Of a stretch of 64,000 nucleotides of DNA, positions 42,754 to 51,437 are shown piece after piece. The stretch is from Actinoplanes sp. SE50/110 (GTDB lineage Bacteria > Actinomycetota > Actinomycetes > Mycobacteriales > Micromonosporaceae). A model generated the notes under the pieces. The model ran no database searches. It had not been told where the DNA came from and saw only the letters and a list, made by a program, of their open reading frames with translations. The translations under genes and the position numbers were made by a program. Positions within the stretch are counted from its first letter, which is position 1. Each line of letters starts with the position of its first letter. The DNA lies in assembly GCF_900119315.1 (NCBI RefSeq), contig NZ_LT827010.1, forward strand, positions 1,343,501-1,407,500. Reading direction: 5' to 3'.

Positions 42754-43373
42754 GCCGTCACCTCCACGCCCAAGCAGTCGCGCAGCCGGATCAGGCCGTC
42801 GCGCATGCGTGTCTTCACCGTCGGCAACGGTGTCTTCAACAATTCCGCCACCTGCGGATACGAGTGACCCTGGTAGTAGGCCAGGGTCACCGCCTGCCGT
42901 TGCAGCTCGGTCAGCACGTCCAGGCAGCGCCGTACCTGCTGGCGTTCCAGCCGACCGGAGACCTCGTCGGCCACCGCGTCGTACGGCGTGTCCAGCGCCG
43001 CCGCACCGGCCCGGATGGTCCGGTCGGACGCGGACTGCTCGGCGCGCACCCGGTCCACCGCGCGTCGGTGCGCGATCGTGAACACCCAGGCGGTCGCCGA
43101 CCCGCGGGCCGGATCGAAGCGCGCCGCGGTGCGCCACACCTCGACCAGCACCTCCTGCGCCACCTCCTCGGCCTGCGCCGGATCCCGCAGAACCCGCCGG
43201 ATCAGCCCGTACACCCGGGGGGCCACCAGGTCGTACAGTCGCCCGAAGGCCTGCTCGTCACCGCGGCCGACGGCCCGTAACAGCTCGTCGGCCAGCACCG
43301 GTGGCGCCTCGGTCTCCGGTTGGGCCACCGGCGTGAGGTGCTCCGCCCGGCGGCTCGTGCCGCGTTCCACCAT
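42750..43373 (-). CDS. sigK: ECF RNA polymerase sigma factor SigK
   Basis: This 207-residue ECF sigma factor has sigma-2 (ELLRAVGRGDEQAFGRLYD, EVAQEVLVEVWRTAARFD) and sigma-4 (LTELQRQAVTLAYYQGHSYP, with QVAELLKTPLPTVKTRMRDG as the helix-turn-helix). It pairs with the downstream RskA. The upstream open frame is longer, but ATG 43373 (MVERGTSRRAEHL) gives a normal SigK length and follows agaagg. A promoter with the same CCATCC box as the fasciclin promoter lies 40-67 bp upstream, so sigK is probably autoregulated. Confidence 0.93.
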   Translation of the reverse strand: MVERGTSRRAEHLTPVAQPETEAPPVLADELLRAVGRGDEQAFGRLYDLVAPRVYGLIRRVLRDPAQAEEVAQEVLVEVWRTAARFDPARGSATAWVFTIAHRRAVDRVRAEQSASDRTIRAGAAALDTPYDAVADEVSGRLERQQVRRCLDVLTELQRQAVTLAYYQGHSYPQVAELLKTPLPTVKTRMRDGLIRLRDCLGVEVTA

Positions 43374-43413
43374 GAGGGTCAGCCCTTCTCCGCGCCCGGT
43401 CATCCACCCCGTA

Positions 43414-43440
43414 CTTCGCAGCCCTGCCCGCTCCGGATGG
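43414..43440 (-). promoter_or_regulatory. SigK-type promoter of sigK-rskA (autoregulation)
   Basis: The minus strand reads CCATCC (43435-43440), 15 bp, GCGAAG (43414-43419). The -35 and spacing are identical to those of the fasciclin promoter, and the -10 shares the CGAA core. Confidence 0.65.
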
Positions 43441-43495
43441 GTCCTTCTTTCCGCCATGGTCCCGCACTGCCCACGAGTGATCCGGTGGATCCTTC

Positions 43496-43513
43496 GTTCT
43501 ACTATCATCGAAC
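43496..43513. promoter_or_regulatory. Putative operator GTTC-N10-GAAC before the second ArsR gene
   Basis: GTTC (43496-43499) and GAAC (43510-43513) are separated by 10 bp ending CATC. The same arrangement, with the same CATC, occurs upstream of the MFS gene at 44998-45015. The site is 22 bp before the ArsR ATG. Confidence 0.6.
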
Positions 43514-43534
43514 TAATCGTGCGGAGGTCGCGAC

Positions 43535-43837
43535 ATGCGTGTGCTGCTGCATCCGGCGGAGGAGGACCTCCGGCTGGCGAACGTCTTCCACGCGCTGAGC
43601 GATCCGGCCCGGCTGGAGGTCGTCCGGACCCTGATCGCGCTGGGCACCGAACAGTCCTGCAACTCCCTGGGCGAGGCGATGGCCAGGTCCACCCTGTCGC
43701 ATCACCTGAAGGTGCTGCGCGAATCGGGCATCACGCAGACCCGGCTGTCCGGCACGCATCGTTTCGTGAAGGTCCGCACCGAGGAGCTGGAGCGGCGGTT
43801 TCCCGGGCTGCTGAGCCTGGTGACGGCTGCCGCTTGA
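43535..43837 (+). CDS. ArsR family transcriptional regulator
   Basis: This 100-residue winged-helix protein has LANVFHALSDPARLEVVRTL, the recognition helix MARSTLSHHLKVLRESGITQ, and the wing TRLSGTHRFVKVRTEEL. One cysteine is present (EQSCNSLG), and no CxC metal motif. The ribosome binding site gcggagg precedes ATG 43535. It is convergent with the MFS exporter and the two coding regions overlap by 107 bp at their 3' ends. A matching inverted repeat upstream of both genes suggests that it controls itself and the exporter. Confidence 0.9.
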   Translation: MRVLLHPAEEDLRLANVFHALSDPARLEVVRTLIALGTEQSCNSLGEAMARSTLSHHLKVLRESGITQTRLSGTHRFVKVRTEELERRFPGLLSLVTAAA

Positions 43838-44981
43838 GGGCGCCGGCCGCGGCGAACACACCGAGGGACACCGCGTACGCGACGACGGTGAACGCCGCGA
43901 CCCCATGGAACCCGGCGACGCCGGCCAGCAGCACCCCGCCGGCCACGCCGCCCACCGTCGATCCGGCGTACATCGCGGCGTTCGACAGCGACGACACGGT
44001 GCCGCGCGCCGCCGTGGCCCGCGACTGCAGCATCGTCATGAAGACCGGGAAGATGAAGCCACCCACCAGGAAGATCACCGTCAACAGCGTCACCGCGATG
44101 CCCAGACCCGGCGCGAACGGCAGCATCGCATAGCACAGCATCAGGATGGCGTACGCGGTGAGCAGCGCCGTGCGTTGCCCGATCCGTCGCACCAGCCGGC
44201 TGCCGAACAGCGCTCCGGCCGTGTTGCCGAGACCGAGCGCGATCATCGCGGTGCCCACCTCGGCGACCCCGAGCCGGAAGTCACGGGTGAGCCACGATCC
44301 GATGAACGAGAACGCCTCGAAGTTGCCGGTCTGGAAGACCAGGTAGGCCAGCAGGTAGAGCACGAGCGTCCGATCCCGCAGCACGGCAGCGTAGGTCTGT
44401 CGGATCCCGCCCGCCGACGGTGACCCTACCGACGGGAAGAGCCGCGCCAGCGCCAGCCACAGGAGCACCGACGCCCCGGCCACCACCCAGAACGGCGTAT
44501 GCCACGACACCGCGGCCAGCCAGCTCCCGACCGGAACGCCGACCACCTGCGCGATCGACAGCCCGGCCGTCGCGAATCCCATCGTCCGGAGCACGACCTC
44601 CGGCGCCACCAGCACCGGAATGGACGCCCAGATCTGCGGGGTCACGAAGGCGGCGCTCACCCCGGCCAGGAACCGGAACAGGAGCATGCTCCAGAAACCC
44701 TGCGCGAATCCGCACAGCGCGGTCGTCACCGCAAACGCCAGCAGCCCGCCGAGCAGCACGGCGCGCCGGTCCCGTCCGTCGGAGAACGGGCCGGCGAACA
44801 GGGCCAGCCCGGCATAGCCGAGCGCATACGCGCTCACCATCCACCCCGAGACACCGGTGCCGACGCCGAATGCCTGGGAGAGGGTCGGCAGCAGTGGCGC
44901 CACCAGAAAGGTGTCCGTTCCCACCACGAACAGCGTCGCGAACGCCAGTAACGACACCCTGCGCGCCCCGGTCGATGCCAT
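43731..44981 (-). CDS. MFS drug/sugar exporter (AraJ-like)
   Basis: This 416-residue transporter has about 12 spans. Motif A is GPFSDGRDRRAVLLGG after TM2 and motif C-like text is AGLSIAQVVGVPVGSWLAAV in TM5. It resembles the proton-driven efflux proteins of the AraJ/Bcr type. The last 35 residues (QPSPGSAARETAAP onwards) are not membrane-like and are encoded by DNA antisense to the ArsR gene, so the natural end may once have been earlier. ATG 44981 is used. The upstream operator at 44998-45015 matches that of the ArsR gene, which probably represses it. Confidence 0.9.
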   Translation of the reverse strand: MASTGARRVSLLAFATLFVVGTDTFLVAPLLPTLSQAFGVGTGVSGWMVSAYALGYAGLALFAGPFSDGRDRRAVLLGGLLAFAVTTALCGFAQGFWSMLLFRFLAGVSAAFVTPQIWASIPVLVAPEVVLRTMGFATAGLSIAQVVGVPVGSWLAAVSWHTPFWVVAGASVLLWLALARLFPSVGSPSAGGIRQTYAAVLRDRTLVLYLLAYLVFQTGNFEAFSFIGSWLTRDFRLGVAEVGTAMIALGLGNTAGALFGSRLVRRIGQRTALLTAYAILMLCYAMLPFAPGLGIAVTLLTVIFLVGGFIFPVFMTMLQSRATAARGTVSSLSNAAMYAGSTVGGVAGGVLLAGVAGFHGVAAFTVVAYAVSLGVFAAAGALKRQPSPGSAARETAAPAPRCGPSRNDACRTAGSA

Positions 44982-44997
44982 ACCCGCCTCTTTCTTT

Positions 44998-45015
44998 GTT
45001 CGTAAAACATCGAAC
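44998..45015. promoter_or_regulatory. Putative operator GTTC-N10-GAAC before the MFS gene
   Basis: GTTC (44998-45001) and GAAC (45012-45015) have the same 10-bp spacing and the same CATC before GAAC as the site upstream of the ArsR gene. It lies 17 bp before the MFS start codon in an AT-rich patch, fitting a repressor site over the promoter. Confidence 0.6.
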
Positions 45016-45078
45016 TTTCGAAGAAGGTAGTACGTACCGGGGCTGATCGATGGCCCGCGCGATCCGACGCAACGAAAC

Positions 45079-45102
45079 GGGGGACGGCAGATGCCGTCCC
45101 CC
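45079..45102 (-). terminator. Intrinsic terminator of the large protease gene
   Basis: A perfect 10-bp stem (GGGGGACGGC and its complement) with the 4-nt loop AGAT is followed on the minus strand by GTTTCGTT. It lies 19 bp beyond the protease stop. Confidence 0.85.
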
Positions 45103-45120
45103 GCTCGTGTATCGGCCCGG

Positions 45121-48100
45121 TCAGCCGACCTGGTAGCTGTACGGCAGGTCGATCAGCTCGTCACCGGAGACAGTGATCTGGCTGAACGTGTCGACGTACA
45201 GGTGACCGCGCACCGTGGTGCCGCGCGGGGCGCTCGGGGTGATGGTCACCAGGATGGTCGCGGACCTGCCCGGAGCCACCACGATCGGCGCCGGGGCGGC
45301 CGCGGCCCGGCTCCCGGCCGCGGTGACGAACCGGCCGGCCTTGGCGTTGGCCCGCACGGCCGAGGACAGCGCGCTGTCCGGCGCGCCGGACAGCGCGGTC
45401 TGCCAGAAGTCACCGGTCGACGAGGTCACCGCCGGGTCGAAGAGCCGGGTGTGGGCCACCGCCGCGACCTGCACCGTGCCGATCGGCGCCGGTCCGTCGA
45501 ACGGCCCGCTCTCGCCGATGTCGGCGGCCCAGACGCCCGGCGACACCAGCGGCGCCTGCACCTTGACGACCGCGCTGTTGCCCTGCGCGGCCGAGTAGAC
45601 CTCCGGCTCACCGGAGTTGTAGAAGACGTCCAGGTTCACCGGGAGGGTGGCGGACGCCTGGAAGGTCACGCCGGTGCTTTCCGACGGCACGATCCACTGC
45701 GGGACGATGCCGGCCGGCACCGGCAGATCGATGGTCCCCGGCGCACCGGAGATCTCGGCCAGCGGCAGGTCGCCGGTGGTGGTGAGGCGGCCGTCGACGA
45801 AGTACGCCAGCGGCGCGGCGCCGGTGTTGGTCACCGTCACCGGCACGGTGACCGGCTTGCCCGCGGTCAGCGTGGCCTTGGACGGCAGCGCCGCCGACAC
45901 CTTCACCGTGTTGAAGGTGAGCTTGCCGGTGAACGGCTGGCTGACCTCGGCCCCACTCTGCGGGTTGGTGAAATCGAGCGCCAGCGTCCAGCGACCGGCC
46001 CGCGGGTTGCGTCGGTACAGCTGCAGCGACTTGTCGTTGGTCGCTTCGCCGGCCGCGGTCACGTACCGGTTGCTCTGGTACGAGTAGACCTGACCGTCCG
46101 GCGACGTCAGCACGCCGGAGAACTGCACCGCCGGGTCGGCCACCGAGACACTCACGCCAAGGTCCTTCTTACCGGCCGGCACGTCGATGTAGTAGAAGTT
46201 CGACTGGGCGTTCCCGCCGGCGCCGGCACGGCCGTTGCCGCCCTGCAGGACTCCGGAGAAGCTGTTGCTGTCACGCCCGGCCGGGATCAGCGTGCGGGCG
46301 GTCAGCGGCACCGAGACGGTGACGCCGAGCGGGGTCGACAGCTGCACCGAGGCGCTGGTGTCACCCGGGTTCGACGGCAGCTTCGTGCTGACCGTGACCT
46401 TCTTGCTCGCCCCCGGCGCCAGCGTCACCGTCGACGGCGACACCGTACCGAAGCGGGCGAAGTTCGAGGTCGAGACCTGGTAGTGGACCGGGCCGTTGAA
46501 CCCGACCGCCTTGGTGATGAAGATGATCGCGGTCCAGGTGCCGAACGCCGGGTAGTGCACGTCGGTGTGGCCCCAGTTGCCGGCGCCCTGCGCGAACGTG
46601 TAGGACGTGAACGTGCCGTGCGGGTCGATCAGGCTGGCCTTCAGCGCTCCCGGTGCGGACGCCCCGGTCAGCGCGAAGTCGAGCCGGTCGGCACCGACGC
46701 CGACGGTGAACTTCTGGATCACGTAACTGCGCACGATGCCGGTCGAGTCGACGAAGGTCGGGGCCGTCGCCGAGTTCAGCGTGACCGTGCCGTTCGTCGT
46801 GCTGGTGGCCTTCCCGAGCGTCCGGGTGGACAGCCGCACGGTCTGGGTGTTGCGGCTGACGTTGGTGATGCCCAGCTTCGAGGTGACGGTGTGGCCGGGC
46901 TGACCGGCGACCGACAGCTGGCTGCGGTCGACGACGAGCGAGGTGCCCTGCGCCTGCGGCGCGCCGTTGCCGTCCTTGAAGCTCAGCGCGGCGCGGACCG
47001 CGCCGAGCGTGTCGAGCTGGCCGGCACCCTGCTGGGAGGCCGGGTAGCCGAGGTCGGTCGCGGTGCTGGTGAGCAGCCGCTTCACCAGGTCCGGGGTGGG
47101 CCGGTCGCCGCCGTGCGTCCGCTTGTACGCCTCGATGACCAGTGCCGCGGCACCGGCCGTGAACGGTGATGCCTGGCTGGTGCCACCGAAGTTCTGGAGC
47201 GACGCCGGGTCACCCTTGTCGTCGGTGCAGTCGACGTAGACGTCCGGATTCGGCGTGCAGAGCGCCCAGCCGAGGTCGCCCGGAGCGGCCAGGTCGGGCA
47301 CCCGGTTGCGCTGGGTCACCCCGCCGGAGCTGATCTGCGAGATGTTGCCGCTGGCCCAGGTGCCGTTGGAGAAGTCACGGGCGCCCGAGTAGCCCTCCTG
47401 CAGGTACGACCGGAACGTCGTCGACGCGGCGACGGAGATCACCTTGGCGCTGCTGGCCGGCGATCCGACCGTGCCGGTCAGGCCGGCGTCACCGGTGCTC
47501 GCCACGACCGTGACACCCGCGTCGACGGCGGCGTCGTCGGCCAGCGAGATCGGGTCGTTGCCCAGGTCCGGGAACGGGTTCGAGCCGAACGACTCGTTGA
47601 TCACGTCGACCCCGGCCACATTCACCGCGTAGTCGAGAGCTTCGATGAACCGGGAGGTGGGCGCGGTGGGGGCGGCGCCGAACACCTTCAGGCCGACCAG
47701 GCTGGCGCCCGGTGCGATGCCCCGCACGGTGATGGTGCAGCCGGCCGGCAGCGGGTGCGCCGGGTTGACATAGGTCGACAGGTCGTAGACCTGGCGGCCC
47801 TGCGCGGCGATCGAGCTGGCGTCACCGAAGGCCTCGGCCGACGAACTCGGCGCGTCCGGACCCTCCTCGGAGAAGTCCTTGTAGTCGACGAAGACGTGGC
47901 TGCCGTCGGCGCGGACGAAGTCCGGATTGTTGATGTCGATGCCGTCGGCCAGCCAGGCGACCTTCACCCCGGCGCCGGTCGCCAGCGACTGCGCCTGCGG
48001 CGTCGCCGGATTGCCGAACGCCGTGTTCGTCGTCTGCAACGCCTCCGGCTCGAGCAGCGGCTTGCTCGGATCGGTCGGGCAGATCTGCGCCGCTTTGCTG

Positions 48101-48546
48101 GTCGCGGGGCTGGTCCGGGTGGCGGCCGCCGCCTCGGGCCGCCCGGCCACCGGCGTCTTGGTGATCGGCAGGTCCGGGAAGACGGCGGCCACCGACGGAT
48201 CCGCGGTCAGGGCGGCGATCTGCGCGGCCGTCGCGGTCCCGGCGAACGCGTTGACGTTCGAGAATCCGTGCAGGTCGCGGAAACCCGCGGACCGGGCGCG
48301 GCTGAGGAGCGGAGCCTGGTCCTTACGGTCGGCGAGCGCACGCGGCGAATTGCTGCTGCGGGTGACCTTCAGGTCCTTGTGCTGGTCGCGCAGCATCACG
48401 ATGACGCCACGAGCCGGCTGGCCGGCGGTGGCCGGCAGCTTGACGACAGGGGGCGCCGCGAACGCCGCCGCCGGATAGGCAGCGGCGGTCAGGACCCCCA
48501 GGGATACCAGAGATGCTGTCAGCACCCCTCGTGCCGAACGTGGCAT
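45121..48546 (-). CDS. Secreted S8-fold serine protease with sedolisin-like catalytic residues
   Basis: This 1141-residue secreted protein has a signal peptide (1-31, cleavage near AFA/AP), an inhibitor-I9-like propeptide (about 45-130) and a peptidase domain (about 190-545). Several beta-sandwich domains follow, including Fn3-like and PPC-like parts. The fold reads as subtilisin: VKVAWLADGIDINNPDF aligns with the Asp32 block, and NFGGTSQASP holds the serine (Ser457). But the Asp32 position is Ala200, and the HGTHVAG block reads EAFGDASSIAA, with Glu238 at the His64 position and Asp242 four residues on. The oxyanion Asn is Asp353 (ASTGDAG). That is the Glu/Asp/Asp/Ser set of sedolisins (S53). 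ATG 48546 follows gaggag. A terminator lies downstream. Confidence 0.9.
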   Translation of the reverse strand: MPRSARGVLTASLVSLGVLTAAAYPAAAFAAPPVVKLPATAGQPARGVIVMLRDQHKDLKVTRSSNSPRALADRKDQAPLLSRARSAGFRDLHGFSNVNAFAGTATAAQIAALTADPSVAAVFPDLPITKTPVAGRPEAAAATRTSPATSKAAQICPTDPSKPLLEPEALQTTNTAFGNPATPQAQSLATGAGVKVAWLADGIDINNPDFVRADGSHVFVDYKDFSEEGPDAPSSSAEAFGDASSIAAQGRQVYDLSTYVNPAHPLPAGCTITVRGIAPGASLVGLKVFGAAPTAPTSRFIEALDYAVNVAGVDVINESFGSNPFPDLGNDPISLADDAAVDAGVTVVASTGDAGLTGTVGSPASSAKVISVAASTTFRSYLQEGYSGARDFSNGTWASGNISQISSGGVTQRNRVPDLAAPGDLGWALCTPNPDVYVDCTDDKGDPASLQNFGGTSQASPFTAGAAALVIEAYKRTHGGDRPTPDLVKRLLTSTATDLGYPASQQGAGQLDTLGAVRAALSFKDGNGAPQAQGTSLVVDRSQLSVAGQPGHTVTSKLGITNVSRNTQTVRLSTRTLGKATSTTNGTVTLNSATAPTFVDSTGIVRSYVIQKFTVGVGADRLDFALTGASAPGALKASLIDPHGTFTSYTFAQGAGNWGHTDVHYPAFGTWTAIIFITKAVGFNGPVHYQVSTSNFARFGTVSPSTVTLAPGASKKVTVSTKLPSNPGDTSASVQLSTPLGVTVSVPLTARTLIPAGRDSNSFSGVLQGGNGRAGAGGNAQSNFYYIDVPAGKKDLGVSVSVADPAVQFSGVLTSPDGQVYSYQSNRYVTAAGEATNDKSLQLYRRNPRAGRWTLALDFTNPQSGAEVSQPFTGKLTFNTVKVSAALPSKATLTAGKPVTVPVTVTNTGAAPLAYFVDGRLTTTGDLPLAEISGAPGTIDLPVPAGIVPQWIVPSESTGVTFQASATLPVNLDVFYNSGEPEVYSAAQGNSAVVKVQAPLVSPGVWAADIGESGPFDGPAPIGTVQVAAVAHTRLFDPAVTSSTGDFWQTALSGAPDSALSSAVRANAKAGRFVTAAGSRAAAAPAPIVVAPGRSATILVTITPSAPRGTTVRGHLYVDTFSQITVSGDELIDLPYSYQVG

Positions 48547-48731
48547 GCAGTGCTCCTCGCGCGCGGCGACCGGGGGGAGCCCCACCTGGCTCCTCAAGAT
48601 CCCGATCAACCTCTCCGCGATCTTTCATCGCCGTATTCGGATGCACAAGTATCGGTCGATGTCGGTCTCCGACACACTTGTGACATCGAGCGCCGCCGCG
48701 GGCCGACCGTTCGTGGTGCGAGGCTGTCGGC

Positions 48732-49280
48732 ATGGAGTTCCTGTGCTACCACCGAGACCGCCCCGGCTCGCTGGCGCTGCGTCACGAACTGACGGAAGCC
48801 CATTGGGCATACATGGATCGTTTCGAGAAGGAGATGATCGCCCGCGGCCCGACGCTGTCACCGGACCGCACCGCTCCGACGGGAAGCCTGCACATCGCAG
48901 ATCTCTCCGGTGCTGCCGCCGCCCGCGCATTCGCCTTCGACGAGCCCAACCATCAAGCCGGTGTGTACCGGGACCTGGTGCTGCGGCGATGGCGGAATGC
49001 CCTCGGACGTACGATGTGGGACTTCCCCGGTGGCCCGGTCGATGACAATGGGTACCTGGTGCTCGGTTTCGGAGCGGGCCCGGCCGTCGATCTCGAGGTA
49101 CCCGCGGGGCGACATGATCTGATCGCCTACGGCCCGCTGCTGTCCGACGACGGCGCGACCTGGCTCGGCACGGCGTCGCTGCTCGTGGCCTCGGACCCGG
49201 AGGCGGCGTGCGCTCTGCTGACGCGTGATCGGTACGACTCGGTGGAGGTGCACCGTTGGGCACCCGGTGGAAGACGATGA
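48732..49280 (+). CDS. YciI family protein
   Basis: This 182-residue protein has a YCII-like N-terminal half: MEFLCYHRDRPGSLALRHEL, HWAYMDRFEKEMIARGPTLS, then GSLHIADLSGAAAARAFAFD and EPNHQAGVYRDLVLRRWRN. In the YCII ferredoxin-like fold an Asp/His pair near the FDEPN stretch lines the site. The second half (about residues 100-180) is an additional domain ending in YDSVEVHRW. Activity is unknown; some YCII proteins are dehalogenase-like or sigma-factor linked. It is divergent from the large protease gene with about 185 bp between them. Confidence 0.82.
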   Translation: MEFLCYHRDRPGSLALRHELTEAHWAYMDRFEKEMIARGPTLSPDRTAPTGSLHIADLSGAAAARAFAFDEPNHQAGVYRDLVLRRWRNALGRTMWDFPGGPVDDNGYLVLGFGAGPAVDLEVPAGRHDLIAYGPLLSDDGATWLGTASLLVASDPEAACALLTRDRYDSVEVHRWAPGGRR

Positions 49281-49611
49281 CGCCCGCCCGTGCCTGCCGG
49301 TGGTGGCGGATCGCGGGGCGATCGGCAGGACACTGTCGCGGCGGCGGCTCCCGTGATGGCAGCGGAGACACCGGTGGCGGAGCCGGTCGTCCGTAACCAC
49401 AGGGAGCCGGCGCTCACCGGGTTGAGGCCGGGTGCCGGGTTTAGGGGATTCTCCGCGGGTATCCGCACGTCGGGAAGCCGTTCGCCAAGCAGGTTGCCGG
49501 CTGGACGAGTCGCGGTCGGGCAGTGGCGCGACCGGCGGCTCCGCGCAGGCCACCCGCATCGAGCGCATCGGCCCGACGCCGGTGGCGCGAGCCAACCACA
49601 AGGGAGGACCC
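49281..49611. other. Intergenic stretch, no gene seen
   Basis: 331 bp between the YciI gene and the SRPBCC gene. Open frames in it are Arg/Pro/Gly-rich and mutually overlapping. It must carry the promoter for the SRPBCC-dehydrogenase cluster, but I could not identify convincing boxes. Confidence 0.5.
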
Positions 49612-50154
49612 ATGGAATTGACGGCCACGACCACCGTTCGCAAACCCGCGGCGGAGGTGTACGGGTTCTGGCGTGATCTGGAGAATCTGCCGACCTTCAT
49701 GGCGCATCTCGAGCAGGTCCGCACCACCGGTGACCGGACGAGCCGGTGGACGGCCGACGCCCCGTTCGGCAAGGACGTCACCTGGGACGCGGAGATCGTC
49801 GAGGAGATCCCCGGCGAGCGGATCGCGTGGCGCTCGACCGGGAACGCCGACGTGCCCAACGCCGGCACCGTGCGCTTCCTACCGGCCCCCGACGGTGTGA
49901 GCACCGAGGTGCACGTCGCCCTGACGTACGACATTCCGGGTGGCGCCGTGGGCAAAGCGGTCGCCAAGTACTTCGGCGAGGAACCGCATCAACAGCTCGA
50001 CGACGATCTGCGCCGGCTCAAGCAGGTGCTGGAGACCGGTGAGGTGGTCCGATCCGACGGCGCCCCGTGGGGCAAGCGGGCGCGCAAGGAGTTCCCGCAG
50101 CGTCCGGCACAGCCGCTGTCGGACGAGGAACTGGCGAAGGGAGCGGACGCGTGA
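49612..50154 (+). CDS. SRPBCC family protein (cyclase/dehydrase-like)
   Basis: This 180-residue START-fold protein has the coenzyme-Q-binding/polyketide-cyclase pattern: [55 protein letters not shown] and [20 protein letters not shown]. It is typical of the cytoplasmic proteins found in actinobacterial stress-related dehydrogenase clusters. The ATG 49612 follows agggagga. Its TGA overlaps the GTG of the next gene (GTGA), so it is translationally coupled to the zinc dehydrogenase. The ligand is unknown. Confidence 0.88.
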   Translation: MELTATTTVRKPAAEVYGFWRDLENLPTFMAHLEQVRTTGDRTSRWTADAPFGKDVTWDAEIVEEIPGERIAWRSTGNADVPNAGTVRFLPAPDGVSTEVHVALTYDIPGGAVGKAVAKYFGEEPHQQLDDDLRRLKQVLETGEVVRSDGAPWGKRARKEFPQRPAQPLSDEELAKGADA

Positions 50155-51326
50155 GGGCGAACACCTGGGCGGGGCGTAACAAGGTCGAGGTCCGCGACGT
50201 TCCGGATCCGAAGATCCTGAACGGGCGCGACGCCATCGTGCGGATCACCTCCACCGCGATCTGCGGCTCGGACCTGCACCTGGTCGACGGCTACGTGCCC
50301 ACGATGCAGGACGGCGACATCATGGGCCACGAGTTCATGGGCGAGGTGGTCGAGGTCGGGTCCGGGGTGTCCGCGGACCGGCTGCGGGTCGGTGACCGGG
50401 TGGTCGTGCCCTTCCCGATCGCCTGCGGCGCCTGTGCCGCCTGCGTCGCCGAGCTGTACTCCTGTTGCGAGAACACCAATCCGAACGCGGGAATCGCGGA
50501 GAAGATGTTCGGTCACCCGGTCGCCGGGATCTTCGGCTACTCGCATCTGACCGGCGGGTTCGCGGGCGGCCAGGCGCAGTATGCGCGGGTGCCGTTCGCT
50601 GACGTCGGCCCGCTGAAGATCGAGTCCGACCTGACCGACGAGCAGGTGCTGTTCCTGTCCGACATCCTGCCCACCGGCTACATGGGCGCCGAGATGTGCG
50701 ACATCCAGCCCAGCGACGTGGTGGCGGTGTGGGGCGCCGGCCCGGTCGGCCAGTTCGCCATGGACAGTGCCCGGGTGCTGGGCGCCGCGAAGGTGATCGC
50801 CATCGACAAGGAGCCGTACCGGCTGCGGATGGCCGAGCAGGCCGGCCACATCCCGGTGAACTTCGACGAGGTCGACGTGCGGTCCCGGCTCCTGGAGCTG
50901 ACCGGTGGACGAGGACCGGACAAGTGCATCGACGCGGTCGGCCTGGAGGCCACCCACGGCAGTGCGCACATCGCCGCGTACGACCGGATCAAGCAGGCCG
51001 TGCGCTCGGAGACCGACCGCCCGCACGCGCTGCGCCAGGCCATCATGTCGTGCCGCAGCGGCGGCGTGGTCTCGGTCATCGGCGTGTACGGCGGCCTGCT
51101 GGACAAGTTCCCCGCCGGTGCCTGGATGAACCGGTCGCTGACCCTGCGCACCGGCCAGTGCCACGTGCACCGCTACATGAGGCCGCTGCTGGAACGGATC
51201 GAGCGCGGTGAGATCGATCCGACTCGGATCATCACCCACACGCTGCCGCTGGACGAGGCGGACCGTGGCTTCGAGATGTTCAAGAACAAGCAGGACGACT
51301 GCGAGAAGGTCGTCCTCAAACCCTGA
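50151..51326 (+). CDS. Zinc-dependent alcohol/formaldehyde dehydrogenase (first paralogue)
   Basis: This 391-residue medium-chain dehydrogenase has [11 protein letters not shown] (catalytic zinc cysteine), [12 protein letters not shown] (zinc His/Glu), the structural zinc cluster [14 protein letters not shown], and the NAD loop [12 protein letters not shown]. It resembles glutathione-independent formaldehyde dehydrogenases. Long residues 125-140 ([18 protein letters not shown]) and the insertion near [16 protein letters not shown] are typical of that subgroup. It starts at GTG 50151 overlapping the SRPBCC stop. A second paralogue lies 111 bp downstream. The actual substrate is not proven. Confidence 0.9.
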   Translation: MRANTWAGRNKVEVRDVPDPKILNGRDAIVRITSTAICGSDLHLVDGYVPTMQDGDIMGHEFMGEVVEVGSGVSADRLRVGDRVVVPFPIACGACAACVAELYSCCENTNPNAGIAEKMFGHPVAGIFGYSHLTGGFAGGQAQYARVPFADVGPLKIESDLTDEQVLFLSDILPTGYMGAEMCDIQPSDVVAVWGAGPVGQFAMDSARVLGAAKVIAIDKEPYRLRMAEQAGHIPVNFDEVDVRSRLLELTGGRGPDKCIDAVGLEATHGSAHIAAYDRIKQAVRSETDRPHALRQAIMSCRSGGVVSVIGVYGGLLDKFPAGAWMNRSLTLRTGQCHVHRYMRPLLERIERGEIDPTRIITHTLPLDEADRGFEMFKNKQDDCEKVVLKP

Positions 51327-51437
51327 CCGCCACCCGAATCCGGTGGGCCCCCGTCGCCGGCGATCCGTCCATGCATGTCATGAACACCCCCGGCCCGAAC
51401 CCGGGCCGGGGGAGCAACCTGCGACGAGGAGGCAGCA

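Noticed and set aside
45091..47169. Plus-strand open frame of 692 codons opposite the protease
   Set aside because: It is antisense to the C-terminal half of the large protease, which has a signal peptide, motifs and its own terminator.
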